Origin: Leucaena leucocephala
Lineage: Eukaryota > Streptophyta > Magnoliopsida > Fabales > Fabaceae
DNA length: 64,000 nucleotides
Direction of reading: 5' to 3'
Assembly: GCA_037074615.1 (NCBI GenBank)
Contig: CM073557.1
Location: 11,424,501 to 11,488,500, forward strand
In this document: one piece after another, positions 48,827 through 61,439 of the stretch
How positions within the stretch are numbered: the stretch's first letter is position 1
Layout of the letters: each line of letters opens with the position of its first letter
The notes under the pieces: generated by a model
What the model was told of the DNA's origin: nothing
Databases searched by the model: none
What the model saw: only the letters and a program-made list of their open reading frames with translations
Program-made: the position numbers and the translations under genes

Positions 48827-50585
48827 TTACTCTTTCTCACTTTCTAATTTCCCAAATTTTATTTGTGACATTGCTAAATTATCAATTTCAGAATCTTCCA
48901 TATCCTCCCTTGTTGCATCATCTTCCTTAAAATGAACTTCTCTCCTACTTCTGAGTAATATGGCATTCAAGCCCTTCGAATTAATGACAGTATTCGAAGG
49001 TATTCTGCCATGGCTCTTCGTTTGGATGTTACTCACTGTATTAGAAACTTGAGCTAAATTACTTATAATATCTGAATTCTAGGAACTTAACTCCTCGAGT
49101 TTCCTATACACATCAGCATTATCCTTTTGCATACTTTGAAAGATTGAAGCTATGGAGGTGAATTGACCATCATTCTCTTTAAGCTTGTTGTCTATATGGG
49201 TCATTCTACCATCCATGTTATTTATCTGTGTAGCCATACTCTTCAACAACTGAGAAGTCTCATCTGGTCTTGATGCCACTAAAGCATTAGGGTGAGTTGG
49301 AACCATAGACTTTGCATTATTTTGGTATTTGATTGAGGAAGCACCACCTCCTTGAAATTGGTTTGACCTATTTTCCTTACTCCCCCACCTAAATTTTGGG
49401 TGGTCTCTCCAACTAGGGTTATACGTGTTAGAGTATGGGTCTCTCTTCTAGTATTGATTATCTCTCCTTAGATACATTACTACTACTTCTTCATACTGTC
49501 TATTACATGTACTTGTAGCATGCACAATTGAACCCGCATGACTCACATCTTGTAATTAGTGCTTGTGAGGTCCCCACTGCATGAACTTTCTTTGTGGAAT
49601 CCAGCTTTCTTTCAATTAAATTCATCCTCTTTTCCATTTGATTTCCTAAAGATGTTATTTCTGCCAAAATATCTTTTGAATTCCCCAGAGATAATAAGGT
49701 CATTCTCCTTGGATCCTTAGTCTGATGGTCTTCATTAGCCATTTTTTGGAATAATTTCCAACTTGCTTATGGAGTCTTATCTCTCAAAGATCCATTTGTT
49801 GCTGCATTTAAGGACACCTGGTTATGGGGAAGTAGACCATTAAAGAAAATGTCTACTAGATCAGCCTTTGTCATGTTGTGATGTGGATATCGAGCTAACA
49901 AGTTGATAAATCTTGTCCAATATTCATGTAATGACTCTCTATCCTGTTGTAGAATGTTTGTAATATCCTTCTTCATCCGAGTTCTCTTAGAGGCTAGGAA
50001 GAATAGTTCTAAATATGTTAACTTCAACTGATCTCATGTAAGAGTGAAGAAATTAGTTAGTAGATTGTATAACCACTCCATGACCTTCCCTTCCATAGTG
50101 AAATGGAAATACCTCCTTAAGACATCATCCAATGCAGTCATTAGAGGCTTCATTGAAGAGCAGATCATATGCGTGATTTGTAAGTACCGATATGGACATT
50201 CTCCTACAACACCATGAAATTTAGGTAAGGCTACAATCAAAGCTCCTTTAATTTCAAAATTGGCCTTTTTAGTATAAAAACCATAAGGATCATAATTTAC
50301 ATGCGAATTATTTATTTTCCTCATACTTCTATTATCTTCTATATTCATTAGTATTTTATTTTCTCCTTGTCTGTTGTGCCCATTATGCCAATTAGGATTA
50401 ATCTCAACTATATAAGAAATTTCTAATAGAATCTCTAAATTGAGTTTAATTTCATATACCGAAACACTAGAGAATAAACTAGATTCTGTTGATCTTGCCT
50501 CTTATCTAAATTCTCTCCTTAGTTTCCTAAGTTGTCTCTCAATTTCATGTTCAAAAAGCACTAATGGTTCAGTTCTTCTATGCAT
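48827..50585 (-). pseudogene. gag: gag remnant of element B
   Basis: From ATG 50585 (MHRRTEPLVLFEHEIERQL) with a TAA after REFR about 28 codons in, as in A. Then MNIEDNRSMRKINNSHVNYD (50348), the gag domain YFHFTMEGKVMEWLYNLL, a TGA after LT (Trp in A), LELFFLASKRTRMKKDITNI, a TAA after RDKTP as in A, MANEDHQTKDPRRMTLLSLG and CESCGFNCACYKYM. The coiled-coil-like block (QLLKSMATQINNMDGRMTHI) is at 49079-49306, with an acidic tail at 48827-49036. Dead gene; two of its stops are shared with A. Confidence 0.7.
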
Positions 50586-50634
50586 GCAACACAGGAACAA
50601 TCAAGAATAACAAAGCAAGCAATCAAAATTAGAC

Positions 50635-50915
50635 ACAGAAGTTTCACAGCAGAAAAGTTCAATTAGTCCTGACACAAGGGTGTTCAAGTCACAACCCAAT
50701 TACACAAAAAGTAGAAGTTCTTAAAAATGGGTTTTAAGTCATGACTAAAATAGGTTTGGTAACGATGAACAATCACAGAGAATAAATCTTCCAAAACAGT
50801 CGCTACCAGAGGTTGTGACTGTCGCGATTGGAGTTCACATAAAGTAATCAAGTACCACAAAAAAGCAATCAAGTCGCGACACAATTATGTGTGGTCATGA
50901 CTCAGATGTACAAAG
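50635..50915. repeat. GTCGCGAC/CACAGAG array in the leader of element B
   Basis: CACA-box anchors near 50703, 50773, 50836 and 50910 (63-74 bp apart), each preceded by paired cores such as AAGTCACAACCC, AAGTCATGACTAAA, TGTCGCGATTG and AAGTCGCGACAC. Confidence 0.7.
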
Positions 50916-51053
50916 AGAAAATTTGTAGAAACTTGAAAAAAAATAAATGCAGAATGCTATTCAATGAAAATAACAAAAGCTAAAATTCAAACAAAAAATG
51001 ACTCAGGTAAAAAATGAAATTGTCAACAATTGCTAATGAACCAATTACTTGGC

Positions 51054-51071
51054 TCCCCGCCAATGGTGCCA
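51054..51071 (-). other. Primer-binding site of element B (tRNA-Asp type)
   Basis: TGGCACCATTGGCGGGGA on the minus strand, beside the LTR edge at 51073. Confidence 0.75.
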
Positions 51072-51072
51072 T

Positions 51073-54000
51073 TGAATTGGAGCACGAATTGTTGTCATCC
51101 GATTCATCAAAATAAAAATAATTGCACCCTATTAATGTAGTATAAGGTACAACCCTATCGTTCTTCTCAAGGAGCCCTTTTTATTGGAACCCTAGCAAAT
51201 CAGTGACAAAACCATTAAAAACCTGAGTGAAAATAAAATGAATTTTGGGTTTGATTGATTTTTTATGCAATAAAATAAGGGTACAGTAAAGTAAATATTT
51301 TTGTATTTTGATTAAGATGGAAAATGAGTGGATTATGAAAAAAATATGTTGATGAAGACTCTTGATGATGGAAACCTATCTATCCTTGCTCTTAATATGA
51401 TATGGAAATTTTAAAATCACTAAGTTTTAAATAAAACCTCAATCGATCGATTGAATCCAAAACATTAACATTCCTTAAACTCCTTTGATCAAAGCTAGTT
51501 CAAAAACCATTAATGTGCTGTTAAAAACCACTTAGCATGTAATTAAATTAGATGATAAAAATGCCCTTAAATGATCATCGATCGATAACCATAGATTTCA
51601 AGCAATCGAATTAGTTAGCAACCATTGTTGATAACAGCCCAATTATCCAGAAATCAAAATTGAAATATTCATATTAAAATTTAAATTTAAATCATCCAAA
51701 TTCAATTACAAAATCTAATCTCAGAATAATCGATCGATATTCAATCCCTACTCATCCAATAAAAACCCTAGATGCAAGAATTTCAAAATATGAAATGGGA
51801 GGAGATTAAAAAAGAAAATTCCCCATGTGAAGTGCAATCCATGAGCTCAAGATTTGTGATACATCACCAAGAGACTAAAGATTTAGCCTCTCATGACTCC
51901 TACTATACTGCAATCGCTGCTCATATATAATACCATTAATAAAGCAAAAAAATGGTGATAGAAAGAAAAATGATGGAGGATATGTGTGTAGGTTATAGAG
52001 AAAGTGTCGAGAGAATGTTCGATTACTGCTTCTTAATTGTATCAAGTAAAAACTAGCCTCCCCTTTATGTCTACAGCTTCCTTTTTAAAGTCAAAATGAC
52101 CTAATCACAAACACGTAGCTTCACTAATTCTCTTCTTTAGTGGTGACTAGATCTTATTTTTGGTCATAACCTGTGAACGTAAGAAAACTTCCCAGAAGAA
52201 GTAAGGTCGCGACTTGTGGACACTTTGGTCGCGACTAAAGAGTATAGAAGTTGCCTTCCTTGGTTTGATTCCATTTGTGTTGTGATTTCTTTTTTGTTCA
52301 CATTAGTCATTGGTTCTTCTCCAAATTACCTACAACTTAGAATCAAAGCTCACTGTAAAAGCACAATCAGTTACTAAAAATGACATCTATGCTGTTTGGA
52401 GGAGTTAATTTACCATTTTACCCTTAAATCAACATATTGCCAAGTACAATCATGTATTACCATGAAACATCCTACTTTTACCACCTCAGAGTACGTATTC
52501 AAAAGCATATTTGATTAGCGGAAGTATTACATTAGCCCAAAAATTAAAATTTTAAAACTTACTTATTGGGTACTATTCACTTGGTAATTTCTAGATTTAC
52601 AGTCCAACTTTAAAAATTTATAACTAATTGTAAAAAAATTGTATGAAGGTGATCCAAATATATAATTGAAGCTCTTTCATAGCTCTTTAAGATAAAAATA
52701 TAAATATGGATTTAGCTTTCCAATTGATATAATTAAATAGTTACTTTTTACTATTTATATGGCAAATTCTGGAAATTTCATATGTTATCTCTAAACTTTG
52801 AAAATTCATTTATCTTGATATACATATCCAAATGAGGTGTACTACCTATGCCTTTAAATATCTGGATGTGTACAACATGCTCATAAAATTTCATGACTTA
52901 ATTCCTTCATTTGCTAGGTCAAATTGAAGCTACAACAAAACTGCTTTAGGACCTACGTTTTTTAACATTTCAGTTTCCTCTCTTTCACTTTCAATAATTG
53001 TTCTAGCATGTATAAACCATTTATTTTGTCTTTCATGCATTCATATACATCATGGGGTTATGTCATAATTCTTTCATACATTTTCTATACATATAATGGA
53101 TAATACATAACAATACATAAAAACTAACATACATGCATGACATCGCTTATCCACTCTTTCTCTTCCATTCCTTAGCTCATGTACCAAACATGATTCTTCC
53201 ATCTTGAATAACCTATTATGGTTGGTTATGGGAGGGTGAGATTCTAGGGAATCTTAGTAGCAAACATTACCACTTAAATATGCAAGATGGATGCTAATGC
53301 ATGATATGTAATTTCATTAAACTTTTTTTTATTAGTGACATGCCATCATGCTACATAATTTTGCATAAAAGTGCATGGCCATGGAAAACATATTATTCAC
53401 AATACATTTAACATCATTTATCATGACACAACATCATTCAAATATCATATACATGTAAACACATAAGCATACCACATCAAGCATATAAATAGTTAAGTCT
53501 ACTACCTTACACTTAAGCTTTTCTCTTGTCTTTTGCACTTGCTCCCTAGCTTTCCAACCATGAAGCCTTTAGTTCAATCACTTCCCAACCATCTTCTTGG
53601 ATGTTTCAAGGTCCTAAACACATTCATATTCATCACATAATTCATTAGGACCATGAACTCTAACAATGTTCAAGATTAACCTTGATAAACTCTTTACTAA
53701 CATAACTTTCTCTAATCTTTACTAATTATCTTAGTCCTTGAACCAATTGATGTCTTGACATTACCCTACACAATTTCACCTTTTGAATCCATTTATGAGC
53801 TTAGAATCATGAAATTCCAGCTCCTATGCACTGTTCTGTACAGAATTACATAACACCCTCTTTTCTTTCAAAAATTCCCATTTTGATTCTAATGCTTCCC
53901 ATACTTGTTTCTCCACTTTATCCCACACAACTTTTCATTTTAAAAACATTTGAAGCATCAAAATCATGAAATTCCAATCACTATTTATGTGAGTGAACAG

Positions 54001-55935
54001 TAATAGAGAAGAATCTCAAAAATTACAACTTGAAATTCTAATGCTTCTAAGGTTCAAAACCTATCCAATCCTACACAAAATCATCATATAAATTCAATGG
54101 AAGCCTTAAATCATTGAAATTCCATTTCCTTCTATCATGAACAGTGCAAACCAAAATGGTTCAACCATGATAAAGTCAAGAATATCAACTTGATTCAACA
54201 ACCAATCACTTAATTAGCTTGTTTAAGCTTCAATCATATAACTCTAACTTTAATTTCTTCTTTCTCCTTTCATCTAAGGTTTTTGGACAGCACAAAACCT
54301 TAGAGAAAACTCAAATTTTCTCCATGAAAACCCTAAGTTCAAGCAGCCAAATCAAAGAAAAATTAGTTAGGATAGATTGCTTACCTTTAATCTCTAACTT
54401 GCTTGAACTTTGGTACCTTGAATCTTCTTTGTCTTGGCTTGAGTTTTCATTTTGCAAGAGTTTCCCCAAGGGTTCATGCTCCATGATTTGCTTCATATTT
54501 GTGGGGGTATTTATAGAAAAATCTTATGGAAAATCAATGGCCAATATTAGTTTGTGCATTATTTAATCTAATGGCTTACATTTAATCTTGGACTTAACTT
54601 TTTCAAAAAGAGAATTATGACATCATCTATGATATCATCAAGGGACACTTCACAGGGCTAGGTGGCACAATTTCAAGGGGGAGAAACTTCGGGAAAAATT
54701 TTAATCCAATCCAATACCAGCCCAGTCTGATTCCTAAAAAACTAGACTGTTTTCTAAATCTAATTTTTAGATTCCATATTATGCTTTCTAACCTTAAATC
54801 CAGTATCCAGATTCTTCCTATCATTAACACTCTTGTACTGGGTCAAAAATTAATTACAGATCCCTTGACAAATGACTGAAATGCCCTTGGTTAACTGTCT
54901 AACTAATCACCCTTGTACTTACTTGGACGTTTTTTACCTATCCAGAATGCCCAAAATGCCCTCCATCCTTCTCTGGTACAATCAGGCTACATAGGGGTAT
55001 TTTTATAATTTCACACTTTTCTAGGGTTGCTCTGGACTTTGGCCCACTTAGCTATCCAACCACCTTATTGGGCCTCTTGGGATGCCATTTGGGCCTTACT
55101 ATTGGTTTATTACCTTTATGGCACAAATCCCAAAGAACCTCTCCCGACAGTATTTATCGGGTATTTTATTATACTGTAAAATCCTGTAGGAATTCTACAG
55201 GATTCCTTTTCTAACCCTGTAAATTTTATAAATTATCATATTAATTATAGGAATTTAATGTAGAGTTTCATCTAATTTTGAGGTTTGAAAAATACTGTAA
55301 TAATTTTTTCTAACTTCAGGAATTTATATCAATTCATCGGGACCTCAAATTAAAATTCTATGTTGCGTTAAACTAATCAGAATAATTTTCTCTACTTACT
55401 GGTAAAATTTGGGACTAATATGATTCTAAATATTTTTGGGTCTTTTTCTACTCAACTTTCTTATAATTACATTTTTGCCCCTGAACTTTTGATAACTTAC
55501 ATTTAAATCCCTTAACTTTTGGTAATTACACCTTTTGGCCCAACTTTTTTCTTTACCTTTAGTTTTTGGCCTTAAACCTTGTCTAAATTTCATTTAGGTA
55601 CTTGAACTTTTGAAAATTACACTTTAGGCCCTTAACTTTTCATAATTACACTTAATGGCCCAAAGTTTATTTCTACTTTCGTTTTTCACCATAGAACTTT
55701 TGAACTTTTCATTTTAGTCACTCTTTTCCCTCAAGACTCATTTGACCTTTATTATTCCTTCTGATCATCGTCACAATCCTTTTCAAGCCTCTTTCCTTTA
55801 TCAACATTATACGGATAGGGAAAAGTTAGGATATGACATACCACAAAAGCACAATTGTAGGCATAAAATGAATGTTAAAGTCGTCATAAAACCCTTAAAA
55901 TGTCACAAAAACCATACATAATTTGTATCCTATCA
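51073..55935 (-). repeat. Right (5') LTR of element B, split by S6
   Basis: TGAATTGGAGCACG...TATCCTATCA. Without S6 it is about 1482 bp, matching the A LTRs in length and in order of blocks. Unusually it has a primer site on one side (51054-51071) and a polypurine tract plus internal stub on the other (55936-55983). A GTCGCGAC pair lies at 52135-52240. Confidence 0.8.
52463..55838 (-). repeat. Solo LTR S6 (Tekay/chromovirus-related)
   Basis: TGAAACATCCTACTTTTA...GGATATGACA, 3376 bp, perfect TSD TACCA (52458-52462 and 55839-55843). Same subfamily as S1. The open frame 54219-54566 inside it is not conserved. Confidence 0.9.
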
Positions 55936-55983
55936 ATTCTCCCACACTTGAACCATTGTACTGCTGGACAAAGACATGAAGTA
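55936..55983 (-). mobile_element. Polypurine tract and internal stub of an A/B-family element
   Basis: ATTCTCCCACACTTGAACC onward matches 27526-27573 in A (purine tract and following 3' region), then similarity stops. It shows that the LTR at 51073-55935 once served a second element copy to its right. Confidence 0.65.
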
Positions 55984-57169
55984 CACCTATTCAGGCTTTA
56001 CTCTTAATTGGTCAAACTATTATAGGTAAACTAAATATACAAAATGCTATATATATGGAATCACATGTAGGGGTGGAAACAGAACATGACAGCTTTGCTA
56101 TGGGTATAGTCGGTATGACCCTCACTTGTGGCCTATTACAAGCCTTTGTTTTAGCCCAAACCTAGCTTGTATATAAGCTAGGCCTAGCCTAAGGCTTGTA
56201 TTTTTAAAACTAATTAGGGGTGAAGGTGGAGCTGGTAAAACAGATTGGGCTTATAGGGTTATCCTGTTAAATGCCCAATAAAAGGCTAGCTCGAATTGGT
56301 ATTTTGCCAACTTGTCCCCGTCCAACCTGCCAACCCACCAATATATTTAATTTTTTAAGAAAAACATAAGGCCTCTAAATTCTAACTATCTAAATAAAAT
56401 CCCTTAGTTAAGTGCCCTAACTCTATCTCCAAGTTGATTGTATTAACACAAGTTCCAACCATTTTCAAGTTGATAGTATTAAGACAAATGAATATAATCT
56501 TAATGGTATTGATTTTGTGCTTTCTGTTTAGGATAATTTTATATTTTACTAAAGTGTAACTATATCATATTAATGGTAATTGCTATAATTTGCATTTGGG
56601 TATTGTCTAATTTTAAAGTCTTCATTAGTTATTTATACATTAGTTTTGTTAAATAATCATCTATTTAAAAAGGTAGTATTTTTTTTATACACAAGAGCAT
56701 ACTCGTGGCAAAATATCAACATGTGCAGCCCACCCCTTCCTTCCACAGCCCACGGGTTAGGCAGTTTTATCAGCTCTAAGTAGGAGAAGGGTTAAATGTG
56801 TTAACATCATCAAATTGAATCCCAAAAACTGATCAATTCAGCATGAATTTCCTATAACTAGTCCTCCAATTACTTTGAAAAAAATGAACAGATTAAAATT
56901 TACTTTTTCCAAATTGTTTAATTAAGGAACCAAATTATTTAATTTTAAAAAACACAAGATAAGAAAGTAAAAAACTTGTTGCCACACAATGTCATCAGCA
57001 ATATGCTGAGAAGAAGCTTTATAGGTATGCCATGTTTGTTTACCCCTAAAAATGCAAAACCCAGAAAATAAAATTAGAAACAAAGTTACAAACTCACAAT
57101 CAGATCCCTGGAGAAAATGTTGAGGGTGAGAAACGAAAAATATGAAGTGTAAAACACATAATTGGGGGT
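55984..57169. other. Old transposon debris, partly hAT-like
   Basis: No gene. 56026-56095 resembles 12690-12753. From about 56215 (AGGGGTGAAGGTGGAGCTGG) to about 56785 (GTTTTATCAGCTCTAAG) the ends are roughly inverted (GAGCTGGTAAAAC against GTTTTATCAGCTC), as in degenerate hAT-type MITEs; no clear 8-bp TSD found. The remainder is AT-rich and unassigned. Confidence 0.35.
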
Positions 57170-59367
57170 TGTTTATAAAATAACGACTATCTTAGGGACC
57201 ATTCGATAGCATTTAGAACTACTTAACCATCAATTGAAGTTCAATTACGAAATCTAGAATTTCCAAGCTTCACAATTATTGTTCATTTGGTATTTCCAAA
57301 TTTGGCGACAAATCATAATTAATTATAGAAAAATCAAAATTAAGTGGTTCAAAAGGCTACTCAAAGCTAACATAATGATATTTAAGGTAAAAATATTTCC
57401 TAGACCAAATGTTCATCCAATTAATACAGAATTGGTGTCAAATATCACTGTTCATTTGGTCAAAACTTCTGAAAATAGTTTCTGGTCCCTAACTTTGAAA
57501 ATTTCATTCTCTTTGTACAGACATCAAAATAAGGCATTCTTGATGTCAAAATGAAACTTGACATATTAAATAAGTACTGGTAATTTATTGTACATATATT
57601 CAATCATTAACTATTTTTAATTACAGCTAAAATTTTATGGCTCAAAATTGTTTCAAAACTAATTATACATACAATTCCATATAAATCATACTAAATAATT
57701 CTTAACTTTTCTTCAAGCATCTTCATATCCTCCATCTTGAGAAGACCTATTGTGATCAGATTGATATGGAAGGGTGAGATTTCTAGGAAAATCTCAATAG
57801 CAAATAGATACCATACCATGTATGCAACTACATGCTTGATGTTAATATGCATGCGTGGACTTAATGATCATGCTTGTATAATGATAACTTACATGCTTCC
57901 ATGTCCTTTAATTATAACATATGGCCATAGCATAAAAATAAATAGAGCATCACTTAATCATACATACTTTGCATCATCAAAGTAAGTAATCATCACATAA
58001 AATATTTAAGCAACATAAACATACAAGTAGGTAAGTTCACTACCTCTATTCCTTGTTTTTCCTTACCCTTTTCCTTTCTCTCTTTTCCTTGATGTGTTGC
58101 TGCCTTCTTGAGTACACAAATCACAGCCTAAATATTGAATTTTCATTCATTCATCATGATCTAATTCAACTAGCATATTAGAACATTGAACTTAACTTAA
58201 TAAATTAACCCATAACTTTATTAATTTGTGGTTAATTGCCTTATCCTTTGAATTAATTTGTATCTTGACTTTACCCTACTCAATTTTACCTTCTAAATCA
58301 ATTTATGAGTTTAGAATTATGAAATTTCAGCTCCTTCATACAATTTTGGATAGAACCAAAAAGAAGTGTACTTTCTTCCAAAAAAATCAATTTTGATTAT
58401 AATGCTTCCAATACTTGTTTCTCTACTTAATCCCACACAATTTTTCATTTTAAATCTATTGAAAATATCAAAATTATGAAATTATCATCACTATTCATGT
58501 GTATGAATAGTACATAAAGGGTTTCAAAAGTTTTGTTTTCAATTCCAATGCTCTGAAAGTTCCAATCCTATACAATCTTAAACAAAATTATTATTTAAAT
58601 TCAATGGAAGATTTAGATAATTGAAATTCTACTTCCTTGGTCTAGAATAGCCCTAGGCCAAATGGCCTCATAAGTAGCAAAGTCAAGAACACAATTTAAT
58701 TCAATAATGAACCATTACTTCTTAGCTTATCTAAGTGTTAACTACATAGTTCTAACTTCAATTTCTTCTTCCTTCAATGCTATACAGTTTTGGACAGCAA
58801 GCATAGTCCAATAAAAACTCAATTTCTAACCATTAAAATCTAGATTTTATCCTTCCAAAACTCATGTAAATAAATTAGGAATGATTGTTTACCTTAGATA
58901 CTTGTTTAGGTGGCTTCTCCTTAATCTTATTTTAGGTTCTCTCTTCATTTTGGCATAGTTTCTCCAAGGGTCCTCTAGGTGCACAAAATTGTGAAGACAA
59001 GGGGGTATTTATAGCAAATTTTCAAGGCTCAAGGGACCATTTTACCCCTCAAGTTCCTAATTATTACAATACCTTAATTTCTCCTCTAATTGGTTGCTTT
59101 CCTTGATTAATTATCCTTAATCATCATTAATTTAATTCTTACATTATTTAAATAAATTGTATCACATGTCCAAACTCTTCTTTCCTTTTTTTTGGCTACC
59201 ATGCGGTGCCTTGCACATGGTGTGGGTCCCACCATGTGCCATGTAACCTTATCTTTGATTTTAATCTTATCTAATCATTATATTTTCTTTTGATTATCAT
59301 CACAATCCCTTCATAACCTTTTTCCTCTATTAGTCTTATACATATAGAGAAAATTTATGATATTACA
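57170..59367 (-). repeat. Old solo LTR S7 (Tekay/chromovirus-related)
   Basis: Opening CTTAGGGACCATTCGATAGC and closing TTATGATATTACA parallel the LTRs of the intact element; a TATTTATAG box lies near 59006. The left edge (TG at 57170) is decayed and I see no matching TSD (CAAAT on the right). More diverged than S2, S3 and S6, so probably the oldest. Confidence 0.65.
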
Positions 59368-59449
59368 CAAATGGAATAGTATTCTATCAAAAGCAAATAG
59401 CAAAATATATGGAAGGTCATTTTTCAATACTTTCTAAATTCTTCTCTTA

Positions 59450-59930
59450 TTTATCGAAGAGTTATTCGATAATTCCCCTTATCGAATAGTCCTTCAATAA
59501 ATAAGCCTTAGAAAATAGAATGACTTCTATGAAAATCATATTTTATTTATCAAACATCTTATCGATAAATATCTATTAATTCTTCAATAAAGCTTTTCAT
59601 AAAATTCTTTTCCAAAGTTGAGTCTATGAAATACTTATAGAAGGCTTCTTCGATAAATCCTCTTATCGAATAAGTCTTTGAATACCTTCAGTTTGAGAAT
59701 AACGACTCAAAAATTTCATAAGCTAAAGATATGAATGATTTACGAAATCTTTATCGATAAGAAATATTATCGTATAGATCATCAATAAATGATTTTCAAA
59801 AATTATATTTCCTTCAAAAGTTCTTTCTCATTTATCAAATAATTATCTTAACGATAAGCTTATCGATAAATACTCTTTGTCAATTAAGTTTTATTCTAAA
59901 ATCCTTTTGAAATATTTACTCAATTAATTG
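59450..59930. repeat. Array of TTATCGATAA-type palindromes (element E)
   Basis: Perfect TTATCGATAA at 59559-59568, 59751-59760 and 59870-59879. Near-copies such as TTATCGAA, TTCGATAA, TTATCGTA and AACGATAA recur every 15-60 bp between them. Organised like the GTCGCGAC arrays but with a different core. No coding sequence. Confidence 0.6.
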
Positions 59931-60240
59931 TCATCATCAAAATATTAGAGTTTAACATTTCTCCCTCTTTTTAATGATATTAAAACTTAATTGAGAAGCT
60001 TTGAAAACATTGAGTTTTAAATACTGATGAATGCTTATCAGATAGAGAAGCAGATAGAAGCAAAAACATAGTAAATTTCAAACTTCTATTAAATTTCAAA
60101 TTTCTATTAATTTCAAATGTTTTAAACAAATGAACATTAACAGCTACTGAATCAATTCATCAACAGTCTCTAGTATCTTTCTCTATTCTCCCTATTTTTA
60201 ACATCTTATAAAAAATGGGGTTTTAAAGTCCTAAAAATTG
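59931..60240. other. Spacer in element E
   Basis: AT-rich, no gene. Around 59948-59975 the minus strand is purine-rich (AAAAAGAGGGAGAAATGTTA). Confidence 0.4.
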
Positions 60241-61400
60241 AACCTTGAGGATGGGGTAAGTTCTACGTAGGTCTAGGGGTAGAGGTTGAAGGATGAGTGT
60301 AGTTAGGAGGACCAAAAGAGATAGATGTAACTTGATCCTTCAACTCAATCACCTCTTATCTCAGAAATATGATGGCCTATATCTGCATCACAATTATTTC
60401 AAGAAGAGTAACTAAATGAGTCTTGCTAGCTTGAATATCTTTTTCAACCTCTAAGAAAATCTTATTTTCCAAAGAATCTCCTAACCCTTTGAGTAACTCC
60501 GGAAGGTTAGAATCAAAAGGCTTCAAACTTATATGAAGTTGATCTAATAAATCTTCGTTGAAGCTCTTGAGTTATTGCTTTACCAAATTGTGCATTGTTG
60601 CTTGAGGAAATAAGAGTACAGAGGTAGGAGCAGTAGGAGTAGCTAAAGATTCAGCTTCATGTTGTTGAACAATCTTCTTCCCTTTCTGTGTCTTTTTTCC
60701 ACCATCTATTAGTGGCAGAGTAATCCTAATTCAATATACCTACTCAGTACCAAATCTAGGTATCTTCACTTTTTTCTCCCCTTTTTCCATATATTCTATG
60801 TTGTAGTGTTGAAGGAAGAGAGAAATTAGTTGAGGATAAGGTGTTGGAGTGAATTTGGCTTTAAAAAATAGAAATTCCTCATTTCATTGTAAATCATTCT
60901 CCAATGTTTATCTTTTCCCCACTAATTATCCTAGCTAGCAATCTATAATCTTCCTATGTCAAGTATGTGAAGCTCCCTGATTTGTTGACCATACTTCTTG
61001 AATATATGTAGTGGATTATCCTATGATAATCACACGTCTTTAGGAAAAAACTTCAAATTACCTGAGAAGTTGTTACTTAGCATCAGTATCCTATATATCT
61101 CTCTTTTGGATAATTCTAGCCTTTTGTCTAAGTTTGTAGTCTTCATAAGTGAGTTGATCATATTGGATTCTAGCCTAATTTCTCTTCATCTTAAATATGT
61201 GATTGTATAAATACCCACCAATTCATGATCTTCACTAGCCTTATCAACTACTATCATATTGCAGTAAAATCTTTTGACTACCTCAGGGCAATAAGAGAGG
61301 TTCACTCCCAACCAATTCTCATAATATTTCATGGGGTTACTAAGATCTAATTTAGTCTTGTCATTATACTTTAAATAATTTAGGTCCACAATAACGCCAA
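60241..61400 (-). pseudogene. Element E: degenerate transposon-type protein remnant
   Basis: Minus-strand coding debris with many stops. The clearest stretch, 61186-61389, reads NWLGVNLSYCPEVVKRFYCN, then DHELVGIYTITYLR. The pattern (pairing of V-x-x-FY-x-N with a following strand and helix) recalls the 'putative plant transposon protein' domain found in Ty3-type and related plant elements; this is a resemblance, not an assignment. Downstream a serine- and lysine-rich region contains no recognisable enzyme motif. Confidence 0.3.
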
Positions 61401-61439
61401 GATAAAAATCCCTATGAGCAAAATATGCCTTAAGCTTCC

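Larger units (their letters stand above)
12754..55935 (-). mobile_element. Element B: gag-only LTR retrotransposon, host of the main nest
   Basis: Reassembled by removing later insertions: left LTR pieces (12754-12926, 18117-18705, 21927-22110), an internal fragment (25822-26054), internal region with protease and gag remnants (46301-51072), primer site (51054-51071) and right LTR (51073-55935 minus S6). A, S2, S3 and S6 each have perfect 5-bp TSDs, which proves the nesting order. No reverse transcriptase, RNase H or integrase is detectable, and A, a sister copy, lacks them too, so this looks like a gag-only (TR-GAG/LARD-like) non-autonomous family. The end of the left LTR and the adjoining internal region were lost at the 22110 junction. 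Confidence 0.75.

Noticed and set aside
54219..54566. 115-codon plus-strand ORF in S6
   Set aside because: Inside a solo LTR, with no similarity to any family and not conserved in the related LTRs S1 and S2.
56062..56230. Possible second hAT-type end at TAGGGGTGGAAAC (about 56068)
   Set aside because: No matching inverted end or 8-bp duplication could be found, so it is not listed as its own element.
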